Part shown: positions 8,560 through 17,454 of the stretch, piece after piece | Layout: each line of letters begins with the position of its first letter | How positions within the stretch are numbered: the stretch's first letter is position 1 | From: Bhargavaea ginsengi | GTDB taxonomy: Bacteria > Bacillota > Bacilli > Bacillales_A > Planococcaceae | Length of the DNA stretch: 64,000 nt | Direction of reading: 5' to 3' | Assembly (NCBI RefSeq): GCF_900109165.1 | Contig: NZ_FNZF01000001.1 | Span: 425,376 to 489,375 of the forward strand | Position numbers and translations under genes: made by a program | Notes under the pieces: generated by a model | Told to the model about the DNA's origin: nothing | The model's input: the letters and a program-made list of their open reading frames with translations, nothing else | Database searches by the model: none

Positions 8560-9317
8560 ATCCCCACCCCCTGGAGCGATAGGATCAGCGCAATGCCGGA
8601 ACCGATCGCAAAAGCGGTAAGGAACGCTTCCGCGCCTTTCGAGATACCGGCCATGAAGTGGCCGGCCATCAGATCACGGATTGCGTTCGTGATGAGGAGA
8701 CCCGGCACGAGCGGCATGACCGAAGCAATTACGATGATATCCAGCTGGCTACCGAGTCCCGCGCTGACCGTCGCCAGTGAGATCAGGCCGATCACAGCGG
8801 AGCCTGTGAATTCCGAGAAGAACTTCACCCGTGTCCGCTCATGGAACTTTTCGGATATCGCAAAGCCGATGCCTCCCGCGACAAAAGCGAAAGGCATGTT
8901 CTCCCAATCTCCCCCGAAGAGGATGAGAAAGCTTGCACTTGCAACAGCCGCCGCCAGCACCTGTAGCCAGAACGGAAACATGAAGTTGCCGCGTTCCACC
9001 TTCTTCAGTTCCGCATATGCCTGCTCCAGCGTCATCTCTTTTGATGTCAGCGAACGGGAGATGGCATTGACGCGGGCGATCTTCTCCAGGTCCGTGGCGC
9101 GCTTCCGGATGCTGGTCAGTTTTACCCGTCGATGCCCTCCCGGGGAGAAGATGATCCCGGTTGAGGTGGTGAACGAGTCGGCCCCCTCCATATCAAGCGT
9201 CGCGGCCATCCTGGTCATCGTATCATCAACGCGGTATGTTTCCGCCCCTGCTTCCATCATGAGCCTGCCCGCAAGCAGGCAGGCATCGATCCCCATCTCT
9301 TCCCTTGCATCGTCCAT
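8556..9317 (-). CDS. ThrE-type exporter large subunit (YjjP-like, DUF1212)
   Basis: This 253-residue protein has a soluble N-terminal region (about residues 1-115, with SFTTSTGIIFSPGG), then five helices from about residue 118. The layout is that of the ThrE/YjjP N-terminal half. The ATG at 9317 has a GGCGGTGAG site a few nucleotides upstream. It is coupled to the small subunit by overlapping codons. In this family the soluble part resembles a hydrolase-like domain but catalysis has not been required for transport. The assignment is family-level. Confidence 0.85.
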   Translation of the reverse strand: MDDAREEMGIDACLLAGRLMMEAGAETYRVDDTMTRMAATLDMEGADSFTTSTGIIFSPGGHRRVKLTSIRKRATDLEKIARVNAISRSLTSKEMTLEQAYAELKKVERGNFMFPFWLQVLAAAVASASFLILFGGDWENMPFAFVAGGIGFAISEKFHERTRVKFFSEFTGSAVIGLISLATVSAGLGSQLDIIVIASVMPLVPGLLITNAIRDLMAGHFMAGISKGAEAFLTAFAIGSGIALILSLQGVGM

Positions 9318-9390
9318 TCGCTCACCGCCGTCCGTTCCGATTCATTGAATTTCATCGTAGCGGAAACGGCCCGAAAACTCAACGACAGCG

Positions 9391-11529
9391 TTAGTCCTCA
9401 GAAGAACCGAGGCGGCTAAAATCATCAAGCGAGTACGCGGTCACTCCTTCGGGCGACACCGTAAATGCTGTATTGCCCGAGTATAAGATCCTGAGGATCC
9501 TCTCTTCGTAAACCGGATATCCCTGGGCGACCCCTTTGTCAGAAACAAGATTAGCCTTGAGGCGGATTCCGTTTTCGGGAGTGATTTCATAGATCATCGC
9601 GCCGCTTCCCTCATAGCGGACTTCCTCGCTTGCCGCGCTGCCCTCATAGAGGTAAACCGGGAATCCGTACAGGCCGAGTTCCCTATGTTCAAAAAGCGCC
9701 TTGTGGTCGTACTGCAACTCCGATTCGGTCCCCCTGCCCCCGATGATTTCCACCGCAATTTCCTTCGGCGAGGTCATATCCGATACATCAAACAAGGAGA
9801 TTTTCATCCCCGCGTTCAGCAACCGTGGCTCCGGGCCATCCCCCTTGACGCTGACGATCTCCTGACCGAAACCGATAAGGTGGCGGTCACCAAGCGGGTG
9901 AAGGTAATTGCTGAAGCCCGGAATTTTCAGTTCACCGAGCACAGCCGGCGCGGCAGGGTCCGACAGATCGATTGCAAACAGCGGGTCCGTCTCGCGGAAT
10001 GTCACGACATATGCGCGGTCCCCCATGAACCGGGCGGAATAGATCCGTTCGCCTTTTGCCAGGCCCGTGACCGATCCGGTTTCGTTCAGTTCCGGATCAA
10101 GGACATAAACCGCTGATTCGGAAGGACTCCGTTCATCCCACATGTTGCCGTTGGTGACGGCGATACGGAAGTGACCCTCATGCTCATCCATCGAAAATTG
10201 ATTAAGCGGAGTGCCCGGCACTTCCCCGGATGCAGCAAATGTGACATTTGTTCCATCCAGCGCATACTTGAAGATTTTTGTTTTTGATCCGGTTGCTTTT
10301 AAGCCGTCTTCCTGAAACAGCTGTGCCTGGTGTTCCGAAGATGCAAGATATAAGTTTTCCGTGGACATGTACACACCGCCGCCGCTTCCGATGAACCCTT
10401 CCGACTCAATAGATGCATCGGGCCCCCCATCAAGATCAATGGCCGTAATGATCGTATAGGAATCACCGGCCGGCCCCGGAAGAATGGTGATCAAATCCGT
10501 ATCCATCGGTCCGTCTGAATCTTTATTTGCGCTGTCATACCGGTAAGGGCGTATATCTCCTTCATTCTCCATCCCCCGGTAAAACGGTGTCATCGAAGTG
10601 ATGAGATAGAGGATATTCCCGTTCAACCTGGAAGAGACATGCCAGCCTTCATTGCCTGCTTCCCGGACCAGCCTCGGTTCTGCAGGATTGCTGACGTCAT
10701 AGAGCCTGAGGGTAACCGCGCTGCTGCCGGTCGGCATGATGTCCGCCGGCCCTCCTGCTTTTCGGTATTCAGGATCATACTGGAACCGATTTCCGATCAC
10801 TGCCAGGATATCTCCGGAGAGATATAGCTCGATCGGCTGCAATCCTTCCTCCCCCTGGAGGGTGGCGATGTGCTCAGGCTTTCCGCCTTTTCTGATGTCA
10901 TAGACTTTTACAGGCATTCCGTCGGCAGTCGAATACAGATAGTCACCGTCCGTCTTGACGATGTCCCCCTCATCTACACCCGATACCTGGTTGTTTGTCA
11001 TTGAATGTCCGGCGCCCCCAGCCGGTCCCGCGGCGCTGTCCTCTGTTGTCGCGGTTTCTTCTCCGGGGTTGCTTTCCCTGTAAAGCTCCATTTCCCGCTC
11101 CTGCCTGGCGGCGATCTTCTGGAAATGTTCCTCAAGTTCCTCAAGTGAACCGACAGGCGCGATGTCCTCCCTGACCGTGAACGGAATCTTTTCCTCCCCA
11201 GACTGCGACATCTTTCCGAAAGCTTTCCCGGAAACATGGAGAATGTAACGTCCCGGCACAAGTCCGCCAACTTCCAGCTGACGGCCAGTCAGCTTCATTT
11301 CCGCATCCGCGGAATTTCCGTCTTCGTCCGTGAGTTTCAGCGCTCCGCTATCAGCGGCATCCTGCGCAAGATCGGCAGTGAACGCCGCCCGCCACAGATC
11401 TCCGCTGACCACGCTTGCATCCGCATGCACCTCCGGCGTCTCCCGGCTTGCCGCGTTGATTGCGGCAATCCCGGCAATGACCAGCAACGCCGCGAGCCCG
11501 AGCCATATCGCCTTCTTCCCCTTCTGCAT
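9391..11529 (-). CDS. membrane-anchored beta-propeller protein
   Basis: This 712-residue protein has an N-terminal helix (about residues 7-27, KAIWLGLAALLVIAGIAAIN) and a large outer domain with repeated strand motifs such as VKTDGDYLYSTADG and YLITS. It fits the secreted beta-propeller family distantly related to WD40 (PF09826-type). The ATG at 11529 is preceded by AAGGGAGGGG. It is a single-gene unit. There is no lipobox Cys, so the helix is either an uncleaved anchor or a signal peptide. Function in this family is poorly known; ligand or protein binding at the cell surface is the usual guess. Confidence 0.8.
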   Translation of the reverse strand: MQKGKKAIWLGLAALLVIAGIAAINAASRETPEVHADASVVSGDLWRAAFTADLAQDAADSGALKLTDEDGNSADAEMKLTGRQLEVGGLVPGRYILHVSGKAFGKMSQSGEEKIPFTVREDIAPVGSLEELEEHFQKIAARQEREMELYRESNPGEETATTEDSAAGPAGGAGHSMTNNQVSGVDEGDIVKTDGDYLYSTADGMPVKVYDIRKGGKPEHIATLQGEEGLQPIELYLSGDILAVIGNRFQYDPEYRKAGGPADIMPTGSSAVTLRLYDVSNPAEPRLVREAGNEGWHVSSRLNGNILYLITSMTPFYRGMENEGDIRPYRYDSANKDSDGPMDTDLITILPGPAGDSYTIITAIDLDGGPDASIESEGFIGSGGGVYMSTENLYLASSEHQAQLFQEDGLKATGSKTKIFKYALDGTNVTFAASGEVPGTPLNQFSMDEHEGHFRIAVTNGNMWDERSPSESAVYVLDPELNETGSVTGLAKGERIYSARFMGDRAYVVTFRETDPLFAIDLSDPAAPAVLGELKIPGFSNYLHPLGDRHLIGFGQEIVSVKGDGPEPRLLNAGMKISLFDVSDMTSPKEIAVEIIGGRGTESELQYDHKALFEHRELGLYGFPVYLYEGSAASEEVRYEGSGAMIYEITPENGIRLKANLVSDKGVAQGYPVYEERILRILYSGNTAFTVSPEGVTAYSLDDFSRLGSSED

Positions 11530-11700
11530 CAGGACCCCTCCCTTTTCTGATTAGTCTTTAGATTGATGCAAAGGGTTACATCCTCCGTTCATTTATAAAG
11601 TTGGTATCACATACTATAAAAATAATCTGGCAATATGAATCTTCTTCGTCTACATTGGAATTGGGGATGTTCAACAACTTTCGACAAGGGGGAAAGAACT

Positions 11701-13014
11701 TTGAAAACATTAACGAGAATCTCAAACACGCTCATGGAACGGTTTCTGCCGGATCCGTACATCTTTGTCGCAGTCCTGACATTGGTTGTGTTTCTGCTCG
11801 GGTTGGGTCTTACAGATACAGGGCCTATCGAGATGGTCGATTATTGGGGAGACGGGTTCTGGGGGCTTCTGGCCTTCGCCATGCAAATGGTTATTGTATT
11901 GGTCGCGGGCCACGTTCTGGCCAATAGCCCGTTCTTCAAGCGACTGCTCAGTTCTCTAGCAGGACTTGCTAAATCACCGGGAGCCGCCATACTCCTCGTA
12001 TCGGTCGTCTCCATCATCGCAAGCTGGATCAACTGGGGATTCGGATTGGTCATCGGCGCCCTGTTTGCGAAGGAAATCGCAAAAAAAGTGACAAATGTCG
12101 ATTACCGCCTGCTTGTGGCAAGCGCCTATGCGGGATTTGTCGTCTGGCACGGCGGACTCGGCGGATCCATACCATTGTCGATTGCGACGCCGGACCATCC
12201 GTTTGCCGGACAAATGGGCGTTATTTCAACAACGGAAACAATATTTACAACTTATAATCTGTTTATCGTTCTCGTCTTGTTCATTACCATTCCGCTTCTG
12301 AACCGTTGGATGATGCCGAAGCCTGAAGATACCGTGACAGTCGATCCGGCCAAACTTGAAGAGCCCATTGAAGTGGAAGAGCCGGCCGAGAAGACACCTG
12401 CCTCCCGTTTGGAAGACAGCATGATCCTGTCGATGCTGATCGGCGCGCTCGGACTCATTTATCTGGTCCATCACTTTGTGCGGAACGGATTCGACCTGAA
12501 TCTGAACATCGTGAATCTGATTTTCCTGATCCTCGGCATCATTCTTCACGGAACACCGCGCCGTTTCCTCGCCGCTGTAGCAAATGCGGTGAAAACTGCC
12601 GGCGGAATCATCATCCAGTTCCCGTTTTACGCGGGCATCATGGGGATGATGACTTCCTCCGGACTTGCCGGTGTCATCTCGGATGCCTTCGTGTCCATCT
12701 CGAATGAGCATACGTTCCCGCTGTTCTCATTCTATGCGGCAGGCATCGTCAATTTCTTTGTGCCATCCGGCGGCGGCCAATGGGCTGTACAGGCTCCGAT
12801 CATGCTGGACGCCGCGCAGGCGCTTGGAGTGGACTATGCAAAGACAGCCATGAGCATCGCCTGGGGAGATGCCTGGACAAACTTGATCCAGCCATTCTGG
12901 GCGCTTCCCGCACTTGCCATCGCCGGCCTGAAGGCAAAAGATATTATGGGTTACTGTGTGTTTGTACTGGTCCTGTCCGGGATTGTCATCTCCATCGGGC
13001 TTTATTTCTTCTAA
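11701..13014 (+). CDS. short-chain fatty acid transporter (AtoE family)
   Basis: This 437-residue protein has about twelve hydrophobic helices and family sequences such as SWINWGFGLVIGALFAKEIA and VPSGGGQWAVQAP. It belongs to the AtoE group, which imports short-chain fatty acids such as acetoacetate or butyrate. A TTG start at 11701 is chosen because AAGGGGG lies 8 nt upstream; the longer frame from 11635 has no ribosome site and an atypical N-terminus. No fatty acid catabolic genes are adjacent, although an acyl-CoA dehydrogenase lies nearby on the other strand. A hairpin terminator follows. Confidence 0.85.
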   Translation: MKTLTRISNTLMERFLPDPYIFVAVLTLVVFLLGLGLTDTGPIEMVDYWGDGFWGLLAFAMQMVIVLVAGHVLANSPFFKRLLSSLAGLAKSPGAAILLVSVVSIIASWINWGFGLVIGALFAKEIAKKVTNVDYRLLVASAYAGFVVWHGGLGGSIPLSIATPDHPFAGQMGVISTTETIFTTYNLFIVLVLFITIPLLNRWMMPKPEDTVTVDPAKLEEPIEVEEPAEKTPASRLEDSMILSMLIGALGLIYLVHHFVRNGFDLNLNIVNLIFLILGIILHGTPRRFLAAVANAVKTAGGIIIQFPFYAGIMGMMTSSGLAGVISDAFVSISNEHTFPLFSFYAAGIVNFFVPSGGGQWAVQAPIMLDAAQALGVDYAKTAMSIAWGDAWTNLIQPFWALPALAIAGLKAKDIMGYCVFVLVLSGIVISIGLYFF

Positions 13015-13030
13015 AAAATATATGATCCCG

Positions 13031-13066
13031 AACGACGCCTGCCGGTAAGACCGGTCGGGCGTCGTT
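13031..13066 (+). terminator. terminator of the AtoE-family gene
   Basis: AACGACGCC pairs with GGCGTCGTT, with an inner CCGG/CCGG stem. It is followed by a T-rich tail (TTGTGTTTAT). Confidence 0.7.
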
Positions 13067-13109
13067 TGTGTTTATATTCATGATTAGCGTGACACAGAGC
13101 AACTAGCGT

Positions 13110-13302
13110 GGGGCTGTCCGAAAAGTGTATTACCAGCAAAAAACAAACAGCAGTGGCTCTGGTCGCTTTCCGCGGGCGTTGCCTTAGCCTCCTCGGACTC
13201 CGTCCTGCGGGGTCTTCGGCTAACGCTATTCCCGCAGGAGTCTCCCGACGCCACTGCTGTTTGCCATAGATACAAGAATTTAATTACTTATTGGACAGTC
13301 CC
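13110..13302. repeat. 193-bp foldback element with terminal inverted repeats (MITE-like)
   Basis: The element begins GGGGCTGTCCGAAAAGT and ends with its near-complement (14 of 17 positions match). Inside, a perfect 13-nt inverted pair (AAACAGCAGTGGC at 13145-13157 and its complement at 13250-13262) brackets a GC-rich core with CCTCCTCGG, CCTGCGGGG and CCCGCAGGAG. The termini resemble those of IS1182-like elements as I remember them, but there is no transposase. From memory, very similar cores are scattered through Bacillales genomes. I see no clear target-site duplication. The short frames inside are unlikely to be genes. Confidence 0.65.
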
Positions 13303-13369
13303 AAACGAACGTACGACGCACTCCAACATTTCTGAACAATTATGTGCGTCTGTGCCGCTCGCACAAGCA

Positions 13370-13395
13370 AAGCCCCGCCGGCTTGGGCGGGGCTT
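13370..13395 (-). terminator. terminator of the lysine catabolic operon
   Basis: AAGCCCCGCC and GGCGGGGCTT form a perfect 10-bp stem with a 6-nt loop, just after the stop of the acyl-CoA dehydrogenase gene. The following T tract on the minus strand is short (TTTGCTTG). Confidence 0.7.
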
Positions 13396-13401
13396 AATAC
13401 G

Positions 13402-14595
13402 TTATTCAGCAGAATCCCATGCGGGAAGCATGTTGTTAAGCGGTTTGTCTTGCCTGTATCCGAGCACGTAATCTGCCTGCATGATCGTATGGATTTCCCG
13501 GGTGCCTTCGTAGATGACGGGCGCTTTGGAGTTTCGCAGGAACCGGGCGACCGGGTAGTCATCAGAGTAGCCGTAAGCACCGTGGATCTGGAAGGCGTCG
13601 TCCGCCGCTTTGTTGGCGAAGTCGCACGCCTGCCATTTGGCAAGTGACGTTTCTCGGGTGTTCCGGACGCCGCTGTTTTTCAGTTCGCCCGCCCTGTATA
13701 CAAGCAGCCGGCTCATCTGGTATCCGGCCTCCATGTTGGCGATCATCTGCTGGACCAACTGATGCTTTCCGATCGGCTTGCCAAAGGTTTCCCGTTCATG
13801 GCAGTATTTCACGCTTGCTTCGAGGCAGGCCTGGATCAGCCCGACCGCTCCCGCTGCGACAGTGAAGCGCCCGTTATCGAGTGAGGCCATCGCGATTTTG
13901 AAGCCTTCGCCTTCTTCGCCGAGACGGTTCTCCGCCGGCACCCGGACGTTCTCAAAGAATAATTCGCCTGTGTTCCCGGCGCGGATGCCATATTTATTCT
14001 TGATCGCTTTTGAAGAAAATCCGGGCATCGTGCGCTCGACGATGAATGCGGTGATGCCGTGGTGTCTTTTCGACTTGTCTGTATAAGCAAAGACGAGGAA
14101 ATGGTCTGCCTGGTCACAAAGAGAAATCCATGTCTTCTGACCGTTCAGCACGTAGTGGCCGCCGTCACGCACGGCGGTAGTCGACATCGCCGCTACGTCT
14201 GACCCGGCGCCGGGTTCGGTCAGCCCGAACGCGCCGATTTTCTCTCCCTTCGCCTGCGGGACGAGGTATTTCTGTTTTTGCTCCTCGTTCCCCCATTGCA
14301 GAAGCGACATTGAATTCAGACCGGTGTGGACCGATACGGCGGTACGGAATGCCGTGTCGCCGCGCTCCAATTCCTCGCACAAGATCGCTAGGGAATTGTA
14401 GTCCATCCCGCTGCCTCCGTATTTTTCCGGGATGCAGACACCCATAAATCCTAGCTCGGCAAGGCGCTTCCATATCGCCGGATCAAACCCGCCCTCTGAA
14501 TCCCACTTGGCGATGTTCGGCATGATTTCATCATCCGTGAACTTGCGAGCAGTTTTCCGCAGCATCTCCTGCTCATCAGTGAACCGGAAATCCAT
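13402..14595 (-). CDS. acyl-CoA dehydrogenase
   Basis: This 397-residue FAD enzyme has the full family pattern: N-terminal helices ([19 protein letters not shown]), the flavin-contact sequence [13 protein letters not shown], and the C-terminal stretch [14 protein letters not shown], whose Glu is the expected catalytic base. It is the third gene of an operon with lysine 6-dehydrogenase and an aminoadipate semialdehyde dehydrogenase, 15 nt after the former. A late step of lysine breakdown, such as glutaryl-CoA oxidation, is plausible. However, the sequence resembles short-chain acyl-CoA dehydrogenases more than classical glutaryl-CoA dehydrogenases, so the substrate is open. ATG 14595 follows GGGAGGAG. 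Confidence 0.85.
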   Translation of the reverse strand: MDFRFTDEQEMLRKTARKFTDDEIMPNIAKWDSEGGFDPAIWKRLAELGFMGVCIPEKYGGSGMDYNSLAILCEELERGDTAFRTAVSVHTGLNSMSLLQWGNEEQKQKYLVPQAKGEKIGAFGLTEPGAGSDVAAMSTTAVRDGGHYVLNGQKTWISLCDQADHFLVFAYTDKSKRHHGITAFIVERTMPGFSSKAIKNKYGIRAGNTGELFFENVRVPAENRLGEEGEGFKIAMASLDNGRFTVAAGAVGLIQACLEASVKYCHERETFGKPIGKHQLVQQMIANMEAGYQMSRLLVYRAGELKNSGVRNTRETSLAKWQACDFANKAADDAFQIHGAYGYSDDYPVARFLRNSKAPVIYEGTREIHTIMQADYVLGYRQDKPLNNMLPAWDSAE

Positions 14596-14610
14596 TGTTC
14601 CGTCTCCTCC

Positions 14611-15777
14611 CTAGACCGTGGCTGCCGTTTCTGATGACGTCTCAATGATTTCCACGCCCCGCTTTTTCATTTCGCGGATATAGGTATCACCGGGAACAAT
14701 CAGCTCAGGCGGATGGACCCCCCGTTCTGAAATGGTCCCGTTTCCGATCATCTGGGCAACGACGGAGATCGTGTTTGCTGTGGCGCGGGCCATAGCGGTC
14801 ACGTTTGTTTCCGCGTCCTTCTCGGTGATCAGGTCATACTCGTAGCTAACCGCGTCGCCGTTCTTTTTCCCTTCGACGATGACCCGCAGCAGCACCGCAT
14901 CTTTTTTGTCTCCAAGCCTCAGCTTAGGCGTCAGATGTTCTCTCATGACGTCGCGGACTTTCACATGCTGACCGCCAACCGCCACCTCGGAATCACGCGC
15001 CAGAAGGCCCAGGTCGACAAGAAGCTGGAATTTCTCCGCATGCCCTTTATACCGGATTGTTTTGTACTCAAGCGTGTCCAGGTCAGGGAATGACTTCGAC
15101 AAGGTGGATGTGCCTCCGGACGTATGGAATGCTTCAAGTTCCCCGTAGCCATCAAAGGTGATCGTCTCGATCTCGCTCAGGGAAGGCACCTCCCGGACCT
15201 CGCCATCGCGGATGACGAGCGAAGGGTCCGTGTAATGATCGAATACGCCTTCCAGTGAAAAGACGAGATTGTAGTTGAGCGGAGGTTCCGGTTCGACGGG
15301 AATTCCTCCGACATAAAGACGGACCGATTCTGCCCGGTCAAGCTTCCCTGCTCCATATCCCGACAGAATATTGATCATCCCCGGAGCAACTCCAAGGTCG
15401 GGAATGATCGTGACGCCCTTTTTAAGCGCCGCTTCTGATAGGCCGAGTACGGCATCGGTCGCGCCGCCGATGTGGCCGCCGAGATCGACACAGTGCACGC
15501 CTGCCTCGACTGCGGTACGGGCGACTTTTTCGTTGAATGTGTAGAACAGTGCATTGATGACTACATCGCCGAGCGACATGACTTCCTTCAGCTGGACATC
15601 ATCCGATGCATCCAGCCTGAGGACGTCCAGCTTGTCCGACATCAGCTTTTCTGCGAAATCCTCCGCCTGTCGCACATTCAGGTCCGCCAGCCAGACCTTT
15701 TCGACCCCTTCGCTTTTCACCAGATCCCGCGCTGCTTCCTTCCCCATCAATCCCGCTCCGAGTACGACGACTTTCAT
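14611..15777 (-). CDS. lysDH: L-lysine 6-dehydrogenase (saccharopine dehydrogenase-like fold)
   Basis: This 388-residue enzyme starts with a Rossmann motif ([18 protein letters not shown]). It closely follows, as I remember it, the lysine 6-dehydrogenase of Geobacillus stearothermophilus, including [37 protein letters not shown] and [13 protein letters not shown], with similar length. That enzyme oxidises the epsilon-amino group of lysine with NAD+, giving aminoadipate semialdehyde. The next enzyme of that route is encoded 21 nt upstream. The ATG at 15777 follows GGGGAGG. A general saccharopine dehydrogenase-family label would be the cautious alternative. Confidence 0.85.
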   Translation of the reverse strand: MKVVVLGAGLMGKEAARDLVKSEGVEKVWLADLNVRQAEDFAEKLMSDKLDVLRLDASDDVQLKEVMSLGDVVINALFYTFNEKVARTAVEAGVHCVDLGGHIGGATDAVLGLSEAALKKGVTIIPDLGVAPGMINILSGYGAGKLDRAESVRLYVGGIPVEPEPPLNYNLVFSLEGVFDHYTDPSLVIRDGEVREVPSLSEIETITFDGYGELEAFHTSGGTSTLSKSFPDLDTLEYKTIRYKGHAEKFQLLVDLGLLARDSEVAVGGQHVKVRDVMREHLTPKLRLGDKKDAVLLRVIVEGKKNGDAVSYEYDLITEKDAETNVTAMARATANTISVVAQMIGNGTISERGVHPPELIVPGDTYIREMKKRGVEIIETSSETAATV

Positions 15778-15798
15778 ACTGTCCTCCCCTTTCGCTGC

Positions 15799-17277
15799 TT
15801 ATTCTGTATCGATCTGTGCCCGCTGCAGCCTGCCGCTGTAGTCCACGTAAATGCTCTTCCATTCGGTGAAGACGTCGAGTGCTGCGACACCGGAGTCGCG
15901 GTGGCCGTTGCCTGTCCCTTTCGTTCCGCCGAACGGCAGATGGATCTCTGCTCCGGTCGTGCCTGCATTCACATAGACAATACCTGTATCCAAGTCCCGC
16001 TGTGCGCGGAATGCCTGGTTGATGTCACGGGTGAAGATTGAGCTCGAAAGACCGTAGGTGACACTGTTGTTCACTTCGATCGCTTCATCCAGGCTGTCCA
16101 CGGCGATCAGGGAAATGACCGGGCCGAAAATCTCTTCCTGGGCGATCCGGCTGTCCCACTTCACATCAGTGAAGAGCGTCGGCTCATAGTAATAGCCGTC
16201 TTTCAGGCTCCCGTCTTCAAGAACCCGGCCGCCGGCCAGCAGTTTGGCTCCCTCTTGTTTGCCGACTTCCACATAACCATGGATCTTCTCAAGGGCAGAA
16301 GCATTGATGACCGGGCCGACCTTCACGGATTCATCAATTCCGTCACCGATTGTCAGGCCCTTCATCTGCTCGAGCAGCCGCTGTTCAAGCTCTTCCTTCA
16401 CCGAGCTGTGCACGATGACCCGGCTGCAGGCGGTGCATCGCTGTCCGGCCGTCCCGAACGCGCTCCACAAGATGCCTTCGACGGCAAGATCAAGATCGGC
16501 ATCATCCATGACGATGACCGCGTTTTTTCCGCCCATCTCAAGCGATACTTTCTTTAGGTGCCGGCCACCCAGTTCTGCGACACTGCGGCCGGTTTCCGTC
16601 GACCCTGTAAACGAGATGACACGGACATCCGGATGCTCGATCATCGCCGTGCCGACCTCTCCTCCGCTTCCGAAGACGACGTTGGCGACTCCCGGCGGCA
16701 ATCCGACCTCATCAAAAATCTTCGCCATTTCATAGGCCATCATCGGTGTCTCGGTTGCCGGCTTCCAGATAAATGTGTTGCCAGCGACCATTGCCGGGAA
16801 CGATTTCCACGTCGCGATGGCGACCGGGAAATTCCACGGAGTGATCAGACCGACAACACCGATCGGGGCCCGTACACTCATAGCGAACTTGTCCTGCAGC
16901 TCTGAAGGAACCGTCTCACCGAACAGCCGGCGTCCCTCTCCGGCCATATAGAACGCCATGTCGATCCCTTCCTGTACCTCGCCGCGCCCCTCCTCGATCA
17001 CCTTGCCCATCTCTTTGGTGAGCACTTGCGCGAGATGCTCTTTCCGCTCTTTCATGAGCCAGCCGATTTCATATAGATAATCCGCCCGTTTCGGCGCGGG
17101 AACGAGTGCCCATTCCTTTTGTGCCTTCTTTGCGGCCTTTACCGCCTCATCCACATCAGATTTGCCGGAAAGCTTTACCTCGCATAGCGTCTCCCCGTTT
17201 GCAGGATTCACGACCGCCGTGTATTCGGCCCCGCCGCCTTCCTGCCAGGATCCGTTGATGTAGTTGTTCAGCTTCAT
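15799..17277 (-). CDS. aldehyde dehydrogenase, probable aminoadipate semialdehyde dehydrogenase
   Basis: This 492-residue NAD(P)-dependent aldehyde dehydrogenase has the Rossmann-region sequence GSTETGR, the general base Glu in LEMGGKN, and the catalytic Cys in GQRCTACSR. Its place as first gene before lysine 6-dehydrogenase makes aminoadipate semialdehyde the likely substrate, giving 2-aminoadipate. The ATG at 17277 has AAGGGGAG 7 nt upstream; the TTG at 17283 is too close to that site. A good cre sequence lies about 30 nt upstream, so carbon catabolite repression by CcpA is likely. Confidence 0.85.
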   Translation of the reverse strand: MKLNNYINGSWQEGGGAEYTAVVNPANGETLCEVKLSGKSDVDEAVKAAKKAQKEWALVPAPKRADYLYEIGWLMKERKEHLAQVLTKEMGKVIEEGRGEVQEGIDMAFYMAGEGRRLFGETVPSELQDKFAMSVRAPIGVVGLITPWNFPVAIATWKSFPAMVAGNTFIWKPATETPMMAYEMAKIFDEVGLPPGVANVVFGSGGEVGTAMIEHPDVRVISFTGSTETGRSVAELGGRHLKKVSLEMGGKNAVIVMDDADLDLAVEGILWSAFGTAGQRCTACSRVIVHSSVKEELEQRLLEQMKGLTIGDGIDESVKVGPVINASALEKIHGYVEVGKQEGAKLLAGGRVLEDGSLKDGYYYEPTLFTDVKWDSRIAQEEIFGPVISLIAVDSLDEAIEVNNSVTYGLSSSIFTRDINQAFRAQRDLDTGIVYVNAGTTGAEIHLPFGGTKGTGNGHRDSGVAALDVFTEWKSIYVDYSGRLQRAQIDTE

Positions 17278-17305
17278 GCCCAACTCCCCTTTCTCCGTTC
17301 TTTAT

Positions 17306-17319
17306 TGAAACCGCTTTCA
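17306..17319 (-). promoter_or_regulatory. cre site upstream of the lysine catabolic operon
   Basis: Read toward the operon the site is TGAAAGCGGTTTCA, an almost symmetric match to the CcpA operator consensus. It lies 29 nt upstream of the first start codon. That position, downstream of or overlapping the promoter, would give repression when glucose is present. No clear -10/-35 pair could be assigned. Confidence 0.7.
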
Positions 17320-17421
17320 TTGTCCTTTTTCGACAACTTCGGCCGGATTCCTTCCTGAATGAGTAAACTCTTTGTACTGCGGCACAATCAGTTGCACTGC
17401 CTGTCCATGAAAATAAAAAAC

Positions 17422-17443
17422 CCGCAGGCTGATTTGCCTGCGG
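17422..17443 (-). terminator. terminator of the MFS exporter gene
   Basis: CCGCAGGC and GCCTGCGG form an 8-bp stem just after the stop at 17455, followed on the minus strand by GTTTTTTATTTTC. This separates the exporter from the lysine operon. Confidence 0.85.
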
Positions 17444-17454
17444 ATACATCTTAT

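Noticed and set aside
13084-13275. A short open frame of 63 codons
   Set aside because: It lies inside the foldback repeat and follows its inverted structure, so it is not a gene.
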